A DNA stretch of 55,690 nt from Myroides indicus (GCF_004364575.1 NZ_SOAG01000022.1:1-55690); one strand, 5' to 3'; shown: positions 1 through 7,581, numbered from the stretch's first letter. Notes: generated from the letters alone by a model not told the origin. Translations and numbers: made by a program.

Positions 1-233
1 TTAGGAAATTATTTAGTCATATGTTTTTGAACATAATAAATATAAAAATGCTTAAAACAACGAAAACCACTTAAATGAAATAGAAGATAAATGGTAATTA
101 CTTCAGATTTAGACATTCTAGGTGGGCGTTTTGAAGAGCTCCCTAAAAGAAATGATTTAGTAGAATTTTCAAAATCTTTGCAGAACTCATCTACAATACA
201 AAAAATATCAGTAATTTTATCGAAACAAATCAT
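1..233 (-). pseudogene. IS982-family transposase, N-terminal fragment with nonsense codon
   Basis: The 74-codon frame starting at 233 matches the start of IS982-type transposases as I know them: a DIFCIVDEFCKDF segment, then KRPPRMSKSEVITIYLLFHLSG and a CFKHFYIYYVQKHM segment. Family members continue from the KHM segment into a Leu-Phe-Pro sequence. Here the codon at 9-11 is TAA where TTA (Leu) is expected, and TTT CCT (Phe-Pro) follows in the same frame at positions 8 to 3. A single T-to-A change could therefore explain the stop. The rest lies beyond the left edge, so truncation further on cannot be judged. I could not identify the terminal inverted repeat with confidence in 234-330. The element is inferred to be inactive unless supplied in trans. 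Confidence 0.8.
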
Positions 234-398
234 AGGTAAAAATCTTTTATAGATTTAAATTTCAGTTACTTAAATATACGGATTTTTACCTTTTTTATGC
301 ATTAATATTAATCGAACTCAGGTTTATATAAAACGTTATAACCTCATCAATGCACTTATAACTAAATTTTATTTTTATTATTTTAGAATTAAACACAA

Positions 399-779
399 TC
401 ATTTCATTTGTAAATGACAAGTGTAGCTATTGTATAAACGTTTGTAATCATATCTTACACCCCAAAACCCCACAATTAAACAGAAAACCACTAACGCGAA
501 AAGGTAAACTGGTTCTTTTAAATTCAAATTTTCCCAATAAAAATAAACAAATATTAAAAAAATGCCCATAAGCAGATAAGCGATTCCCAAAGAGCCGATG
601 AGCCCTTTAGGGCACTTTTTGAAAAAGTCTTTTTTGTTACTACCTCCACCAATATCGGCAGCCGCCATCATTAGTATTGTAATTAAAACCACCGAAAATG
701 CTGTTATGATGAAAACAGGAATTAACCAAATCAGAAAATTCAGAAGCATTTTACGAATGATTTGTATATTTCTTTTCAC
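399..779 (-). CDS. small hypothetical inner-membrane protein
   Basis: A protein of 126 residues that I do not recognise. It has a basic N-terminus (MKRNIQIIRK) and then about three to four hydrophobic stretches: about 12-40 (LLNFLIWLIPVFIITAF and following), 60-82 (LIGSLGIAYLLMGIFLIFVYFY) and 88-108 (EPVYLFALVVFCLIVGFW). A glycine-rich, lysine-rich loop lies near 43-60. Met11 is an alternative start. It is the last gene of a collinear minus-strand series starting at 5837 and begins 11 bases after the stop of the 307-residue gene, so the two are probably co-transcribed. No enzymatic motif is visible. Confidence 0.6.
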   Translation of the reverse strand: MKRNIQIIRKMLLNFLIWLIPVFIITAFSVVLITILMMAAADIGGGSNKKDFFKKCPKGLIGSLGIAYLLMGIFLIFVYFYWENLNLKEPVYLFALVVFCLIVGFWGVRYDYKRLYNSYTCHLQMK

Positions 780-790
780 ATTCTATAATT

Positions 791-1714
791 TTATTCCAAG
801 TTCTTTTCCCAACGTATATTACCCGTTTCTATGTCTATTGCCACAGCACAGGTTTTTTTCTGTTGATTATAGCCCAGTATAATCAATTGTTTTCCTCCTA
901 AAAAGTAGCGGTACACTTGTGTAATTGTTGTTTTACCGTTTCCCAATTGCCTCTGCCAACGTTTGCCTTCGGCAGTATAACGTCCCAAATAGCGTGGAGA
1001 TGCCGGTGTTAAACTTGTTTGAAATTCAACAAAAGGTTCTTCTTCTATAAATATATTCCGACGATTTCCCTGACGGGTAATGATTTCTGCAAATCTGGCA
1101 TCAAGCAATCGCTCTGAAACTGTGTCTTTACCGAATAGAAGATAGTTTATCTTGTTTTTCTCTACAAGTTCTACAGGAGTTGAACCATAGGTAAAAGATT
1201 CCTCTTTGGCAAACGGAGAAATTCTTTTGCCATATTTAGGATTGCATGGTATTACTTCGCCGTTTTCTGTGGTTACCCTTAAATATCCCAAAGTATCTAT
1301 TTCAATTTTTATAGGTATCACGCCACATTGAGCAACTGCGTCTTCTATTTTCAGTCCTTTTTTAAAGTCGGGAAGTACAAACGATAATCCGCCGGAAGCG
1401 GAAGTCCAAACCAGATTTCCTGAAATGCCTTTGATAGAAATTGATTGATTAAAATAACGGCTGTACAAAGTTCCATCGTCAAGCAAATATATCATTCTGC
1501 CGGATGAAAATCTTGTTTTATCAATTCTTTCAGAAATTAGGATACCGTTTTTTAATGATTCGGCATAATTTATTGTGATGTTTGCCCGTTTGGCTGTATA
1601 TTTCAAAAACCACTGAGACGGAAAAAACATAGCCCAAATCATAAATCCGGCAAATAGGCTCCAAATGATAATTCCAATGATTATCATTCTCTTTTTTTTA
1701 TTTTCTTTCCTCAA
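791..1714 (-). CDS. membrane-anchored hypothetical protein with propeller-like C-terminus
   Basis: A 307-residue protein with a positively charged start (MRKENKKKRM), one transmembrane helix at about 10-32 and a large domain presumed to be extracytoplasmic. The C-terminal 50 residues (GGKQLIILGYN, then VAIDIETGNIRWEKNL) resemble a blade of PQQ-type beta-propellers, in which a D-x-x-[TN]-G-x-x-x-W motif ends a strand. Only one or two such blades are evident, so a full propeller is not claimed. The gene starts 4 bases after the stop of the lipoprotein gene 1719-2513, which argues for one operon. Function unknown; a cell-envelope role is inferred from topology and neighbours. Confidence 0.6.
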   Translation of the reverse strand: MRKENKKKRMIIIGIIIWSLFAGFMIWAMFFPSQWFLKYTAKRANITINYAESLKNGILISERIDKTRFSSGRMIYLLDDGTLYSRYFNQSISIKGISGNLVWTSASGGLSFVLPDFKKGLKIEDAVAQCGVIPIKIEIDTLGYLRVTTENGEVIPCNPKYGKRISPFAKEESFTYGSTPVELVEKNKINYLLFGKDTVSERLLDARFAEIITRQGNRRNIFIEEEPFVEFQTSLTPASPRYLGRYTAEGKRWQRQLGNGKTTITQVYRYFLGGKQLIILGYNQQKKTCAVAIDIETGNIRWEKNLE

Positions 1715-1718
1715 ATAT

Positions 1719-2513
1719 CTATTTTATGACTGTTTTATATTCAAATCGATATTCTTCACTTCCTGTAGTATACTGCGCACCATATGCGGCCAAATACCCT
1801 TTTTCATTATAAGTATTGAGAAACTTCACCTCGGCAACAAACTCACCACTCGGCTTAAATACTTTTCGGTTAAGCAGCTGGTTCTTAGCTACCGGAATTT
1901 GCGAATATCCCGGAATATTAGATTCAATCATAAATTCATAAGAAATACCTTCATCGTATTGGTATTGTTCATAAGTATTCTGGTCTGGATGTGTAAACAC
2001 CTCACGTTCCTTCTTTTCTAAATTTCCAGATTCCAGAAAAGTAAATGTACTAGCATAACTTACGGTTATTAGGTCATCGGCATACAAAAGGTCTTTGATA
2101 ACATTCGCTTTGGGATATTCCCAAGCCCGCTTACCATAGGTTGTCGGACTGCCGTTGACAAATTCATACGAAGTCTCATCAAGTACTTTCCTTTCACCCT
2201 TATAGGTCAGTGTGCGTGTGGCTACGTAATTACTAAAATCACTTATGACTTTCTTGACACGCCCCTGTTCATCCAATTGGATCTGTCGCTGGGATTTGAT
2301 TTCGCCGTTATCTTTATAATAATTCATCCGATTGATTTTATGGTTTTCGTCATAAAAAACATCGAGATACAACTTACCATCTATATACACTTTTTCCAGC
2401 AACTCAAGCTCTACTGCAGGCTTATCGTAATCGTTTTTGTCGCATGACATTGCAAAGACCACTAAGCAAAAGGCGAGTACGATTTCTTGGATATTCATCT
2501 TGAATTTGTTCAT
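1719..2513 (-). CDS. hypothetical lipoprotein with YD-like charged repeats
   Basis: A 264-residue predicted lipoprotein. The signal peptide ends in FAMSC, with the lipobox Cys at residue 24 followed by DKNDYDK, an acidic stretch compatible with a Bacteroidota surface lipoprotein export signal. The body alternates short beta-strand-like segments such as LYLDVFYDENHKINRMNYY and LDEQGRVKKVISDF, reminiscent of the YD/RHS-like or DUF4595 type of beta-rich lipoproteins in Bacteroidota; I cannot assign the family firmly. Met6 (MNIQEIVLAF) is an alternative start and gives a more usual signal-peptide length. It lies 20 bases after the lipocalin-like lipoprotein gene 2534-2968 and is probably in the same operon. 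Confidence 0.6.
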   Translation of the reverse strand: MNKFKMNIQEIVLAFCLVVFAMSCDKNDYDKPAVELELLEKVYIDGKLYLDVFYDENHKINRMNYYKDNGEIKSQRQIQLDEQGRVKKVISDFSNYVATRTLTYKGERKVLDETSYEFVNGSPTTYGKRAWEYPKANVIKDLLYADDLITVSYASTFTFLESGNLEKKEREVFTHPDQNTYEQYQYDEGISYEFMIESNIPGYSQIPVAKNQLLNRKVFKPSGEFVAEVKFLNTYNEKGYLAAYGAQYTTGSEEYRFEYKTVIK

Positions 2514-2533
2514 ATCATTTGCTTTTACTTTAT

Positions 2534-2968
2534 CTACATATCTCTTTTCAAATACATAGTATCTTGAATTTTCAACACCAATGTGGACTTATTCAACATT
2601 AAGATATCCATTGTGGAAGTGACTCCGTCTAACGCGGTAACAACCACTTTCTTTCCGCCATCCACCACGTAGTAATCTCCTCCACCGGTCGAGCTTTTAC
2701 AATCTCCGCCTACTAGGTAAAAAAATATAGAGTATATCTTGTTATCGGTGTCGAATTTTAAATACGAACCTTTCTCACAATCGTTAGCATGCTCGTGTAC
2801 ACTACCATCAGATTTCGTTATTTTCTCTACATACCATTTGCCGATAATCAGCTCTTCCGGCGTCGGTTCCGGCACAGGTGTATTATTATCACTGCTGCAG
2901 GCTACTGCCAAACACAGTAGCAAAAAAATAAATCCTGTTTTTAACGCAGATAAAATTGACTTTTTCAT
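2534..2968 (-). CDS. lipocalin-like lipoprotein
   Basis: A 144-residue lipoprotein. The signal peptide ends in LAVAC with Cys24, followed by SSDNN and a proline-rich linker (TPVPEPTPEE). Immediately after comes IIGKWYVEKI, the G-x-W start of the lipocalin-like fold common in Bacteroidota lipoproteins, and then a compact all-beta body with STMDILMLNKSTLVLKI, typical of the last strands of that family. Ligand unknown. Its signal and linker are closely similar to those of three neighbours (3007-4074, 4087-4587, 4623-5411), although the mature domains differ, which suggests reuse of one export cassette. Surface exposure is inferred from the post-Cys SSDNN. Confidence 0.72.
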   Translation of the reverse strand: MKKSILSALKTGFIFLLLCLAVACSSDNNTPVPEPTPEELIIGKWYVEKITKSDGSVHEHANDCEKGSYLKFDTDNKIYSIFFYLVGGDCKSSTGGGDYYVVDGGKKVVVTALDGVTSTMDILMLNKSTLVLKIQDTMYLKRDM

Positions 2969-3006
2969 AGCTTATATTATTATATTTCCAATACTTAGAT
3001 GGTTAG

Positions 3007-4074
3007 TTATCTTTCAACGACAAATACAGCTTTAGCATTGCCATAATTTGTTCCATCTGTTAGTATTTGCGGTGTGCCATTTTTCCATAGTTTGGCAATA
3101 GATTCAGTACCGTTGTGTTCACGTCCTGCTATATATACATCTCCATTTGACATGTATATTGAGTTTGGAACGCTATGAGCAATTCCATCGGCAAGGTTTT
3201 CCATTTTTCCATTTTTCCAAACTTTCGCAATATAATTGGAACCGCTGTTTTCATATCCGGTTACATAAACATCATCATCATTTACAAATACGGCGTACGC
3301 GCGGGCATCCTTTGAACCATCTGAAAGATTCTGAGGTGCACCATTTTTCCAGAGCTTAGCAATATAATTGGTTCCATTATTCTCAAAACCTGCTACATAT
3401 ACATCATTCCCTTTAACAAATACAGCATTTGGAGTGGCATTATTGAGCCCGTCCGTAAGGTTTTTAGCTACGCCATTTTTCCATAATTTAGCAACATAAC
3501 TTGTTCCGTTATGTTCTCGTCCTGTTACATAAACATTTCCGTCACTTACAAATACAGAATAAGCAAAAGCATCGCTTGAGCCATTAGTCAGATTTTGCGG
3601 TACGCCGTTTTTCCAGAGTTTTGCAACAGAAAACATATCACTATTGATTTCTCGCCCTGCCACATACACATCACCGTCATTCACAAATACTGAAAGAGCG
3701 TTGGCTTCGTTTGTTCCATCTGAAAGGTTTTGTGATATACCGTTTTTCCATAATTTAGCAACCAGATAAGTACCGTTGCTCTCTACTCCTACTACATAAA
3801 CATCATTGTTATGTACAAATACAGAATTAGCAACAGCATCCTCTGAGCCATCGGTTAAATTTTGAGGTACTCCGTTTTTCCAGATTTTGGCTGTGTTGCC
3901 ATCAACTCCGGCTACATACACCTCCTGAACAGCCGGCATCGGAGTTGGTTCGGGATTGGGGGTTGGTTCCGGTTCCGGTACAAGCGTGTTATTATCACTT
4001 CCGCATGCTGCCGCCAAACACAGAAACAAAAAGATAAATCCTGCTTTTAACACGGGGTAAATTAGTTTTTTCAT
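3007..4074 (-). CDS. lipoprotein with seven propeller-like WKNG repeats
   Basis: A 355-residue lipoprotein: signal peptide ending LAAAC (Cys24), then GSDNN and a Pro/Glu-rich linker up to about residue 48. The rest consists of seven consecutive repeats of about 43-46 residues with the pattern DVYVAG-x-E-x-NG ... AKLWKNG-x-x-QNL-x-DG ... A-x-[AS]VFV. Each ends in a small hydrophobic strand and restarts with D/N-V-Y-[VI]. Seven four-strand units match the size of a seven-bladed beta-propeller, so a complete surface propeller is inferred. The repeats are close to each other but not identical. The gene lies 12 bases downstream of 4087-4587. Ligand unknown; propellers of this kind often bind glycans or proteins. 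Confidence 0.75.
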   Translation of the reverse strand: MKKLIYPVLKAGFIFLFLCLAAACGSDNNTLVPEPEPTPNPEPTPMPAVQEVYVAGVDGNTAKIWKNGVPQNLTDGSEDAVANSVFVHNNDVYVVGVESNGTYLVAKLWKNGISQNLSDGTNEANALSVFVNDGDVYVAGREINSDMFSVAKLWKNGVPQNLTNGSSDAFAYSVFVSDGNVYVTGREHNGTSYVAKLWKNGVAKNLTDGLNNATPNAVFVKGNDVYVAGFENNGTNYIAKLWKNGAPQNLSDGSKDARAYAVFVNDDDVYVTGYENSGSNYIAKVWKNGKMENLADGIAHSVPNSIYMSNGDVYIAGREHNGTESIAKLWKNGTPQILTDGTNYGNAKAVFVVER

Positions 4075-4086
4075 AACTGGATGTTT

Positions 4087-4587
4087 TTAAAATAACTTGT
4101 TGATTTCCGTTCCTTTTTTTTCTAAAAAGTCGTTTTTGGGATTTGCATCATCATTATTCGGGTTGCCGTCTATATAAATATCCGGTTCATAATAAATACC
4201 CAACTGAAAACCGGGCGGAAATTCTTCGGATGAACGCCAGCCTTGTACAACATATTCCAAAACAATGGTTTCACCGGCTGCAAGGTTCACAAACTTCTGT
4301 TCTACCAAAGTGGTTACCTGTCCTGTTGCCGACCGCTCTACGAGCCGGACAGTTTGCTTGCCTTCCGAAGATTGATAGTCCTCCCCAATATTTTTTATCG
4401 TACCGGTTATAGTAACATTTCCAAAAAAATCTTCAATTTTTTCAACGGAAAACTCTAATGATTCTGCCGTTAGGTCAATATAAGGTTTAGCATCTGCTTT
4501 GTTATCATCACTGCTGCAAGCTGCTGCTAAGCAAAATAACAAAAAAGCAAACCCCGTTGTTAGTATAGATAAAATTGACTTTTTCAT
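4087..4587 (-). CDS. lipoprotein with CARDB-like beta-sandwich domain
   Basis: A 166-residue lipoprotein. The signal peptide ends LAAAC (Cys24), followed by SSDDNK. Residues about 35-140 read as an immunoglobulin-like module of CARDB type: VTITGTIKNIGEDYQSSEG (the strand pair with N-x-G found in these domains), VRLVERS, then LAAGETIVLEYVVQGW, and a final FQLGIYYEPDIYIDGNPNNDD segment, where CARDB domains usually have a D-x-x-x-x-x-E/D-N-x-x-ND ending. Probably a surface-exposed adhesion or spacer domain. It begins 35 bases after the gene 4623-5411. The export cassette resembles that of the neighbours but lacks the proline linker. Confidence 0.65.
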   Translation of the reverse strand: MKKSILSILTTGFAFLLFCLAAACSSDDNKADAKPYIDLTAESLEFSVEKIEDFFGNVTITGTIKNIGEDYQSSEGKQTVRLVERSATGQVTTLVEQKFVNLAAGETIVLEYVVQGWRSSEEFPPGFQLGIYYEPDIYIDGNPNNDDANPKNDFLEKKGTEINKLF

Positions 4588-4622
4588 AGCTTATATTTTT
4601 AAAGTTATTAATTCTCTATTAT

Positions 4623-5411
4623 TTATTCGATGAGTTTTCTTTGTTCATACATAATTTTCCAAACCTCTGTTTCAACTCCCGTTGCTTTATCAATTAACCC
4701 TACGGCTGTTATATTTCCCTTTTCATCTGTTTTATTATTCACATCATAAAATATTCCGTTGAGTTCTATTGTTGCAATAGCCTGTTGTGATACCGTCATA
4801 CTATAAAAATCCAAAGCCACCAGTTCCGATGTAAACCGGGCAGGCTGAGGGCGCAGGTACCGATGTATTCCGGGAGCATCGGCATACGTTAATCTTACAC
4901 CAAGATTTTCGTGACCAAGCAATTGTTGGCGGGCATCTACAATAAACTGAAAACCGCCGTCAACGGTATAAATTCCGTCAGAATAGATTACCGGAAACTC
5001 ACTTCCGTCCGAAAGAATAATCTTATTCAATATGCCCTTGTTATACTCAAAAGCTGCCCATAGCTCGCCGTCTTCCCATATCTCCGATATTTCTCCGGTA
5101 CTATTATACCGATAGCCCAGCACCAGTCCAAGCTCATCATCGGAACTTTCGTCCTCTTCATTAAAATATTCTTCTGTGACGCGTTCTTCACTGATGCGAT
5201 TTTGATTGTCATACTTAAATTCAAACTCCATTTTACCTTCTCCAAACGAAACTTGCAGTGTTTTTACAAAATACTCCATAGCCGGTTCGGGGTTTGGATT
5301 GGGGTTTGGCTCCGGCACAGGTGTGTTATCATCACTGCTGCATGCTGCCAGCAAACACAGCAACAACAAAACAAATCCTGTTTTTAGCATAGGGTAAATT
5401 GACTTTTTCAT
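4623..5411 (-). CDS. hypothetical beta-rich lipoprotein
   Basis: A 262-residue lipoprotein: signal peptide ending LLAAC (Cys24), then SSDDNTPVPEP and an alternating Pro-Asn linker to about residue 44. The mature part contains motifs such as FEFKYDNQNRISEERVTEE, LGYRYNSTGEISEIWEDG and FEYNKGILNKIILSDG, which resemble the DUF4595/YD-like repeat lipoproteins of Bacteroidota (a strand, D/N-x-x-G/N turn, then a strand). The function is unknown; these usually form beta-sheets on the cell surface. Spacing to the upstream gene is 12 bases and to the downstream one 35 bases, consistent with one transcript from 5837. Confidence 0.6.
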   Translation of the reverse strand: MKKSIYPMLKTGFVLLLLCLLAACSSDDNTPVPEPNPNPNPEPAMEYFVKTLQVSFGEGKMEFEFKYDNQNRISEERVTEEYFNEEDESSDDELGLVLGYRYNSTGEISEIWEDGELWAAFEYNKGILNKIILSDGSEFPVIYSDGIYTVDGGFQFIVDARQQLLGHENLGVRLTYADAPGIHRYLRPQPARFTSELVALDFYSMTVSQQAIATIELNGIFYDVNNKTDEKGNITAVGLIDKATGVETEVWKIMYEQRKLIE

Positions 5412-5423
5412 AATAATCTGATT

Positions 5424-5837
5424 TTATAAATCTGTATAATCTGCTACGTAAAGCGTAAGAAGCACGGCATCAGCCACCTGATCACTTGGATAGCCTAAAT
5501 CTATTGTATAACCTTTTTCCAGATTGAGATAGATGAACGACACGACTTCTCCTTGTCCTGCTTCGGTGCGTTTCCAGCCACTTCCGGAAGCGTAATCATT
5601 GTAAAAACTGATGAGCTCTTGGTGTTTTTCGTCGGGATATTTTACGGTTCTATGTCCGGAAATGCCATCCCACGTATCGGTAATTACTTCGCCCCCATCG
5701 GGATAAGGAATTGGAAAACCGCCGTTGGTTTGTTCTTGATTTCCATTATCCGAATTGCCTGAACAACCCGATAACGCTATGCCTGCTGAAATCACCAACA
5801 GCAACAAAAGCGGAAAATAATGTTTTAACTTTTTCAT
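5424..5837 (-). CDS. hypothetical lipoprotein, first gene of lipoprotein operon
   Basis: A 137-residue lipoprotein starting at MKKLKHYFPLL. A frame-consistent upstream start at 5888 would put 17 polar residues before the signal peptide, so 5837 is preferred. The lipobox is ALSGC (Cys26), followed by SGNSDNGN. The mature domain has the pattern found in small Bacteroidota proteins that start with a Y-P-D-G-G-E-V segment, then a strand HRTVKYPDEKHQELISFYNDYASGS and GW, and end in an alternating hydrophobic strand. No family name is assigned. It is the first of eight collinear minus-strand genes (5837 down to 399) with gaps of 4-38 bases. Confidence 0.65.
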   Translation of the reverse strand: MKKLKHYFPLLLLLVISAGIALSGCSGNSDNGNQEQTNGGFPIPYPDGGEVITDTWDGISGHRTVKYPDEKHQELISFYNDYASGSGWKRTEAGQGEVVSFIYLNLEKGYTIDLGYPSDQVADAVLLTLYVADYTDL

Positions 5838-5977
5838 AATAATTCGATTTTTAATTGGGTTTGATGTGTTTGCAACATCAACTATCAAGCTTATAATTTG
5901 TTTTATATATTGATAAAGGCGATGTATTTACGCTGTATTTTTAAAAAAATAGCATAATAACAAGTAAATAATCAATA

Positions 5978-6004
5978 CAAATGTAGATTGGATAATAAAA
6001 CCAA
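5978..6004 (-). promoter_or_regulatory. putative promoter of the lipoprotein operon
   Basis: On the minus strand TACATTTG (5985 to 5978) matches the Bacteroidota -7 box TAnnTTTG, with TTG at 6004-6002 at a spacing of 16 bases, slightly short of the usual 17-23. The implied leader to the start at 5837 is about 130 bases. No other such box is closer. Confidence 0.45.
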
Positions 6005-6032
6005 TATTGTAAAAATTCGAAAAAAAGTGGAA

Positions 6033-6842
6033 TTACAAGATAATTTTCTTGGCAAGATGGCTGTTTGCCAAATGAATTTTAGAGGGAGAATATCCAAAAA
6101 AGGTTTTGAAATCGCGGATAAAATGGGCTTGGTCAAAATAGCGGTAACGGTAAATCAGTTCACTCCACTCTATGTGGCTGTTTTGAAGTATAAACTGATA
6201 TACGGCAATAAAACGAGAAATACGGCAGTATAGTTTGGGCGAAACGCCAATCATTTCCTTAAAATGGCTTTCTAAATACCGTTGTGACATGCCCACTTCC
6301 TGACAAAGTTTGTCAATGCGGATGTGTCCTTCGCAGGCTTGAATCATCTTGCACGCTTCGTCAATATTGGGAGCGTAATTAAACGGGGCTTTATCGGGTA
6401 TTTGCTGTAATAACCATTGTTCTATATGGCGTAAAGCTTGTTTTTGGCAGGAATCTGCATCTTCCAATTGAGTGTTGAGTATTTTTGAATCGGGAAAAAC
6501 ATCTGTAAAAGATACAATCTGATTCAGCAATTCGTTCTGTGGAATACGAAACAGCTGCGCCGTCCCTGTAGGCGTAAAAGAAACAACCACCATTTTGATA
6601 TGATGGACCAATGGCAATAGCGAAATATGCCTGCATATATAACCATGATAGCTCAAACTAAAATCATAATCGTTGCCTTCTGAACGAAATACTTTTGGTT
6701 TTAATGTAAAAGCAATAGTACTGTAACCCACAGGATGTATATCTAATGGCGGAGCATTGGGTTTTGCGTCTAATTCTATACAAAAATATCCCCTAACATA
6801 GGGTTGCAATGCCGGATGCGGATATGTGAAAGAAACCTGCAT
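6033..6842 (-). CDS. AraC-family transcriptional regulator
   Basis: A 269-residue regulator. The N-terminal half (YPHPALQPYVRGYFCIE, then PVGYSTIAFTL) resembles the DUF6597 sensor domain found in AraC regulators. The C-terminal 100 residues form the double helix-turn-helix: a first HTH in IRIDKLCQEVGMSQRYLESHFKEMIGVSPKLYCRISRF, and a second in YRYRYFDQAHFIRDFKTFFGYSPSKI, which carries the F-x-D-x-x-[HY]-F-x-[RK]-x-F-x-x-x-x-G-x-[ST]-P signature. DNA binding is thus well supported; the ligand and targets are not. It stands apart from the lipoprotein operon (195-base gap) and from the genes on its right. Regulation of the lipoprotein operon is possible but not shown. Confidence 0.88.
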   Translation of the reverse strand: MQVSFTYPHPALQPYVRGYFCIELDAKPNAPPLDIHPVGYSTIAFTLKPKVFRSEGNDYDFSLSYHGYICRHISLLPLVHHIKMVVVSFTPTGTAQLFRIPQNELLNQIVSFTDVFPDSKILNTQLEDADSCQKQALRHIEQWLLQQIPDKAPFNYAPNIDEACKMIQACEGHIRIDKLCQEVGMSQRYLESHFKEMIGVSPKLYCRISRFIAVYQFILQNSHIEWSELIYRYRYFDQAHFIRDFKTFFGYSPSKIHLANSHLAKKIIL

Positions 6843-6932
6843 TGAGATTATTTTTCATAATTAATATATATAAATTTTAAATTATCTAAACAAATCTAAT
6901 TAATATAGAATTTTAAAACAAAAATATCCAAA

Positions 6933-7043
6933 ATGAATCCGGCTACAACATCTGCCCCGTTTGTTGCTACTTTAGTAGATGTATCCGGATTGATTATTTA
7001 TTTTTCAATTGCCGCCATGTTTTTAACCGGAAAGTTATTGTAA
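6933..7043 (+). pseudogene. mgtE: remnant of mgtE magnesium transporter (C-terminal 36 codons)
   Basis: The frame reads [19 protein letters not shown], then [11 protein letters not shown] and a short end before TAA. This is the typical last transmembrane helix and conserved D/N-P-A-x-x-S-x-P-F-[VI]-x-T-x-x-D segment of MgtE Mg2+ transporters. A full protein has about 450 residues; everything upstream of about 6930 is unrelated sequence belonging to the AraC promoter side. It is therefore a deletion remnant, not a small gene. It is followed by a hairpin at 7069-7094 that may be the original mgtE terminator. Confidence 0.75.
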
Positions 7044-7068
7044 GCAAAGGAGTGAATAACTTAAACAG

Positions 7069-7094
7069 AAATGAGGTTTTTTAGAACCTCATTT
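7069..7094. terminator. hairpin terminator
   Basis: A perfect 10-bp stem AAATGAGGTT / AACCTCATTT with a six-base loop. It lies between the mgtE remnant (plus) and the 3' end of the DUF4177 gene (minus), so it may serve both directions. Neither side has a long T tract. Confidence 0.6.
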
Positions 7095-7108
7095 GTAATA
7101 TAATATCT

Positions 7109-7306
7109 TTAGATCTCGCGTTTAAAAGTATAGTAAAAATATTCGGTGCTTCCATCCCTTATACCATTTTTATCTTCTGTGGTTATTAATTCCCATTCTT
7201 CTTTTCCAAATTCATTCAGAATTTGGTCAATTTCAGTTGCATCAAATCTGGATTTCCAAGTTCCTTTTGGCTTTATTTCTACAGTTTTATACTCAAATCT
7301 TTTTAT
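7109..7306 (-). CDS. DUF4177-like small protein with apparent ATA start
   Basis: The minus-strand frame reads IKRFEYKTVEIKPKG, TWKSRFDATEIDQILNEFG, KEEWELITTEDKNG and ends FYYTFKREI before TAA at 7109. The order FEYK, a middle helix with L-N-x-x-G-x-x-G/E-W-E-L and a final strand matches DUF4177. Family members commonly start MKRFEYK; here the Met position is ATA (7306-7304). No ATG, GTG or TTG exists in this frame between that codon and the in-frame stop about 85 bases upstream; ATT codons would be equally non-standard. It lies directly after the small lipoprotein 7318-7551. Either ATA is used (rare, low efficiency) or the gene has lost its start. The body has no disruption. Confidence 0.6.
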   Translation of the reverse strand: MKRFEYKTVEIKPKGTWKSRFDATEIDQILNEFGKEEWELITTEDKNGIRDGSTEYFYYTFKREI

Positions 7307-7317
7307 TTCTATTAAGC

Positions 7318-7551
7318 TTAATTGTTTATTTTTTCTACTTGTTTTACAATATAAAATGTGTCAGTATCTTTCGTCCAAATAAAATCTTTTCCTGAACTAT
7401 TATAAATATCTGGCTTTGCTTCCTTGATATAGTTTTCAATATTTTCAGCATACTCTTTTTTATACGAATCATTAACAGCTATCGCATTTTTTGAAGTACT
7501 ACAACTTACAAAGAACGACAATCCCAATACTATTCCACAAACTGTTTTCAT
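7318..7551 (-). CDS. small hypothetical lipoprotein
   Basis: A 77-residue protein with a signal peptide (MKTVCGIVLGLSFFVSC) and lipobox FVSC, Cys17 followed by STSKN. The mature part is about 60 residues, with a charged helix (YKKEYAENIENYIKE) and a short strand pair at the end (IWTKDTDTFYIVKQVEK). Not a recognised family. It is followed after 11 bases by the DUF4177-like gene and lies 30 bases downstream of the MFS gene, so the three may be co-transcribed. Confidence 0.5.
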   Translation of the reverse strand: MKTVCGIVLGLSFFVSCSTSKNAIAVNDSYKKEYAENIENYIKEAKPDIYNSSGKDFIWTKDTDTFYIVKQVEKINN

Positions 7552-7581
7552 ATTCTACTGTTTTATCTGAAAAGATACATA

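Noticed and set aside
5988..6233. 81-codon plus-strand frame
   Set aside because: Antisense to the end of the AraC gene, whose HTH motifs are clear; no independent support.
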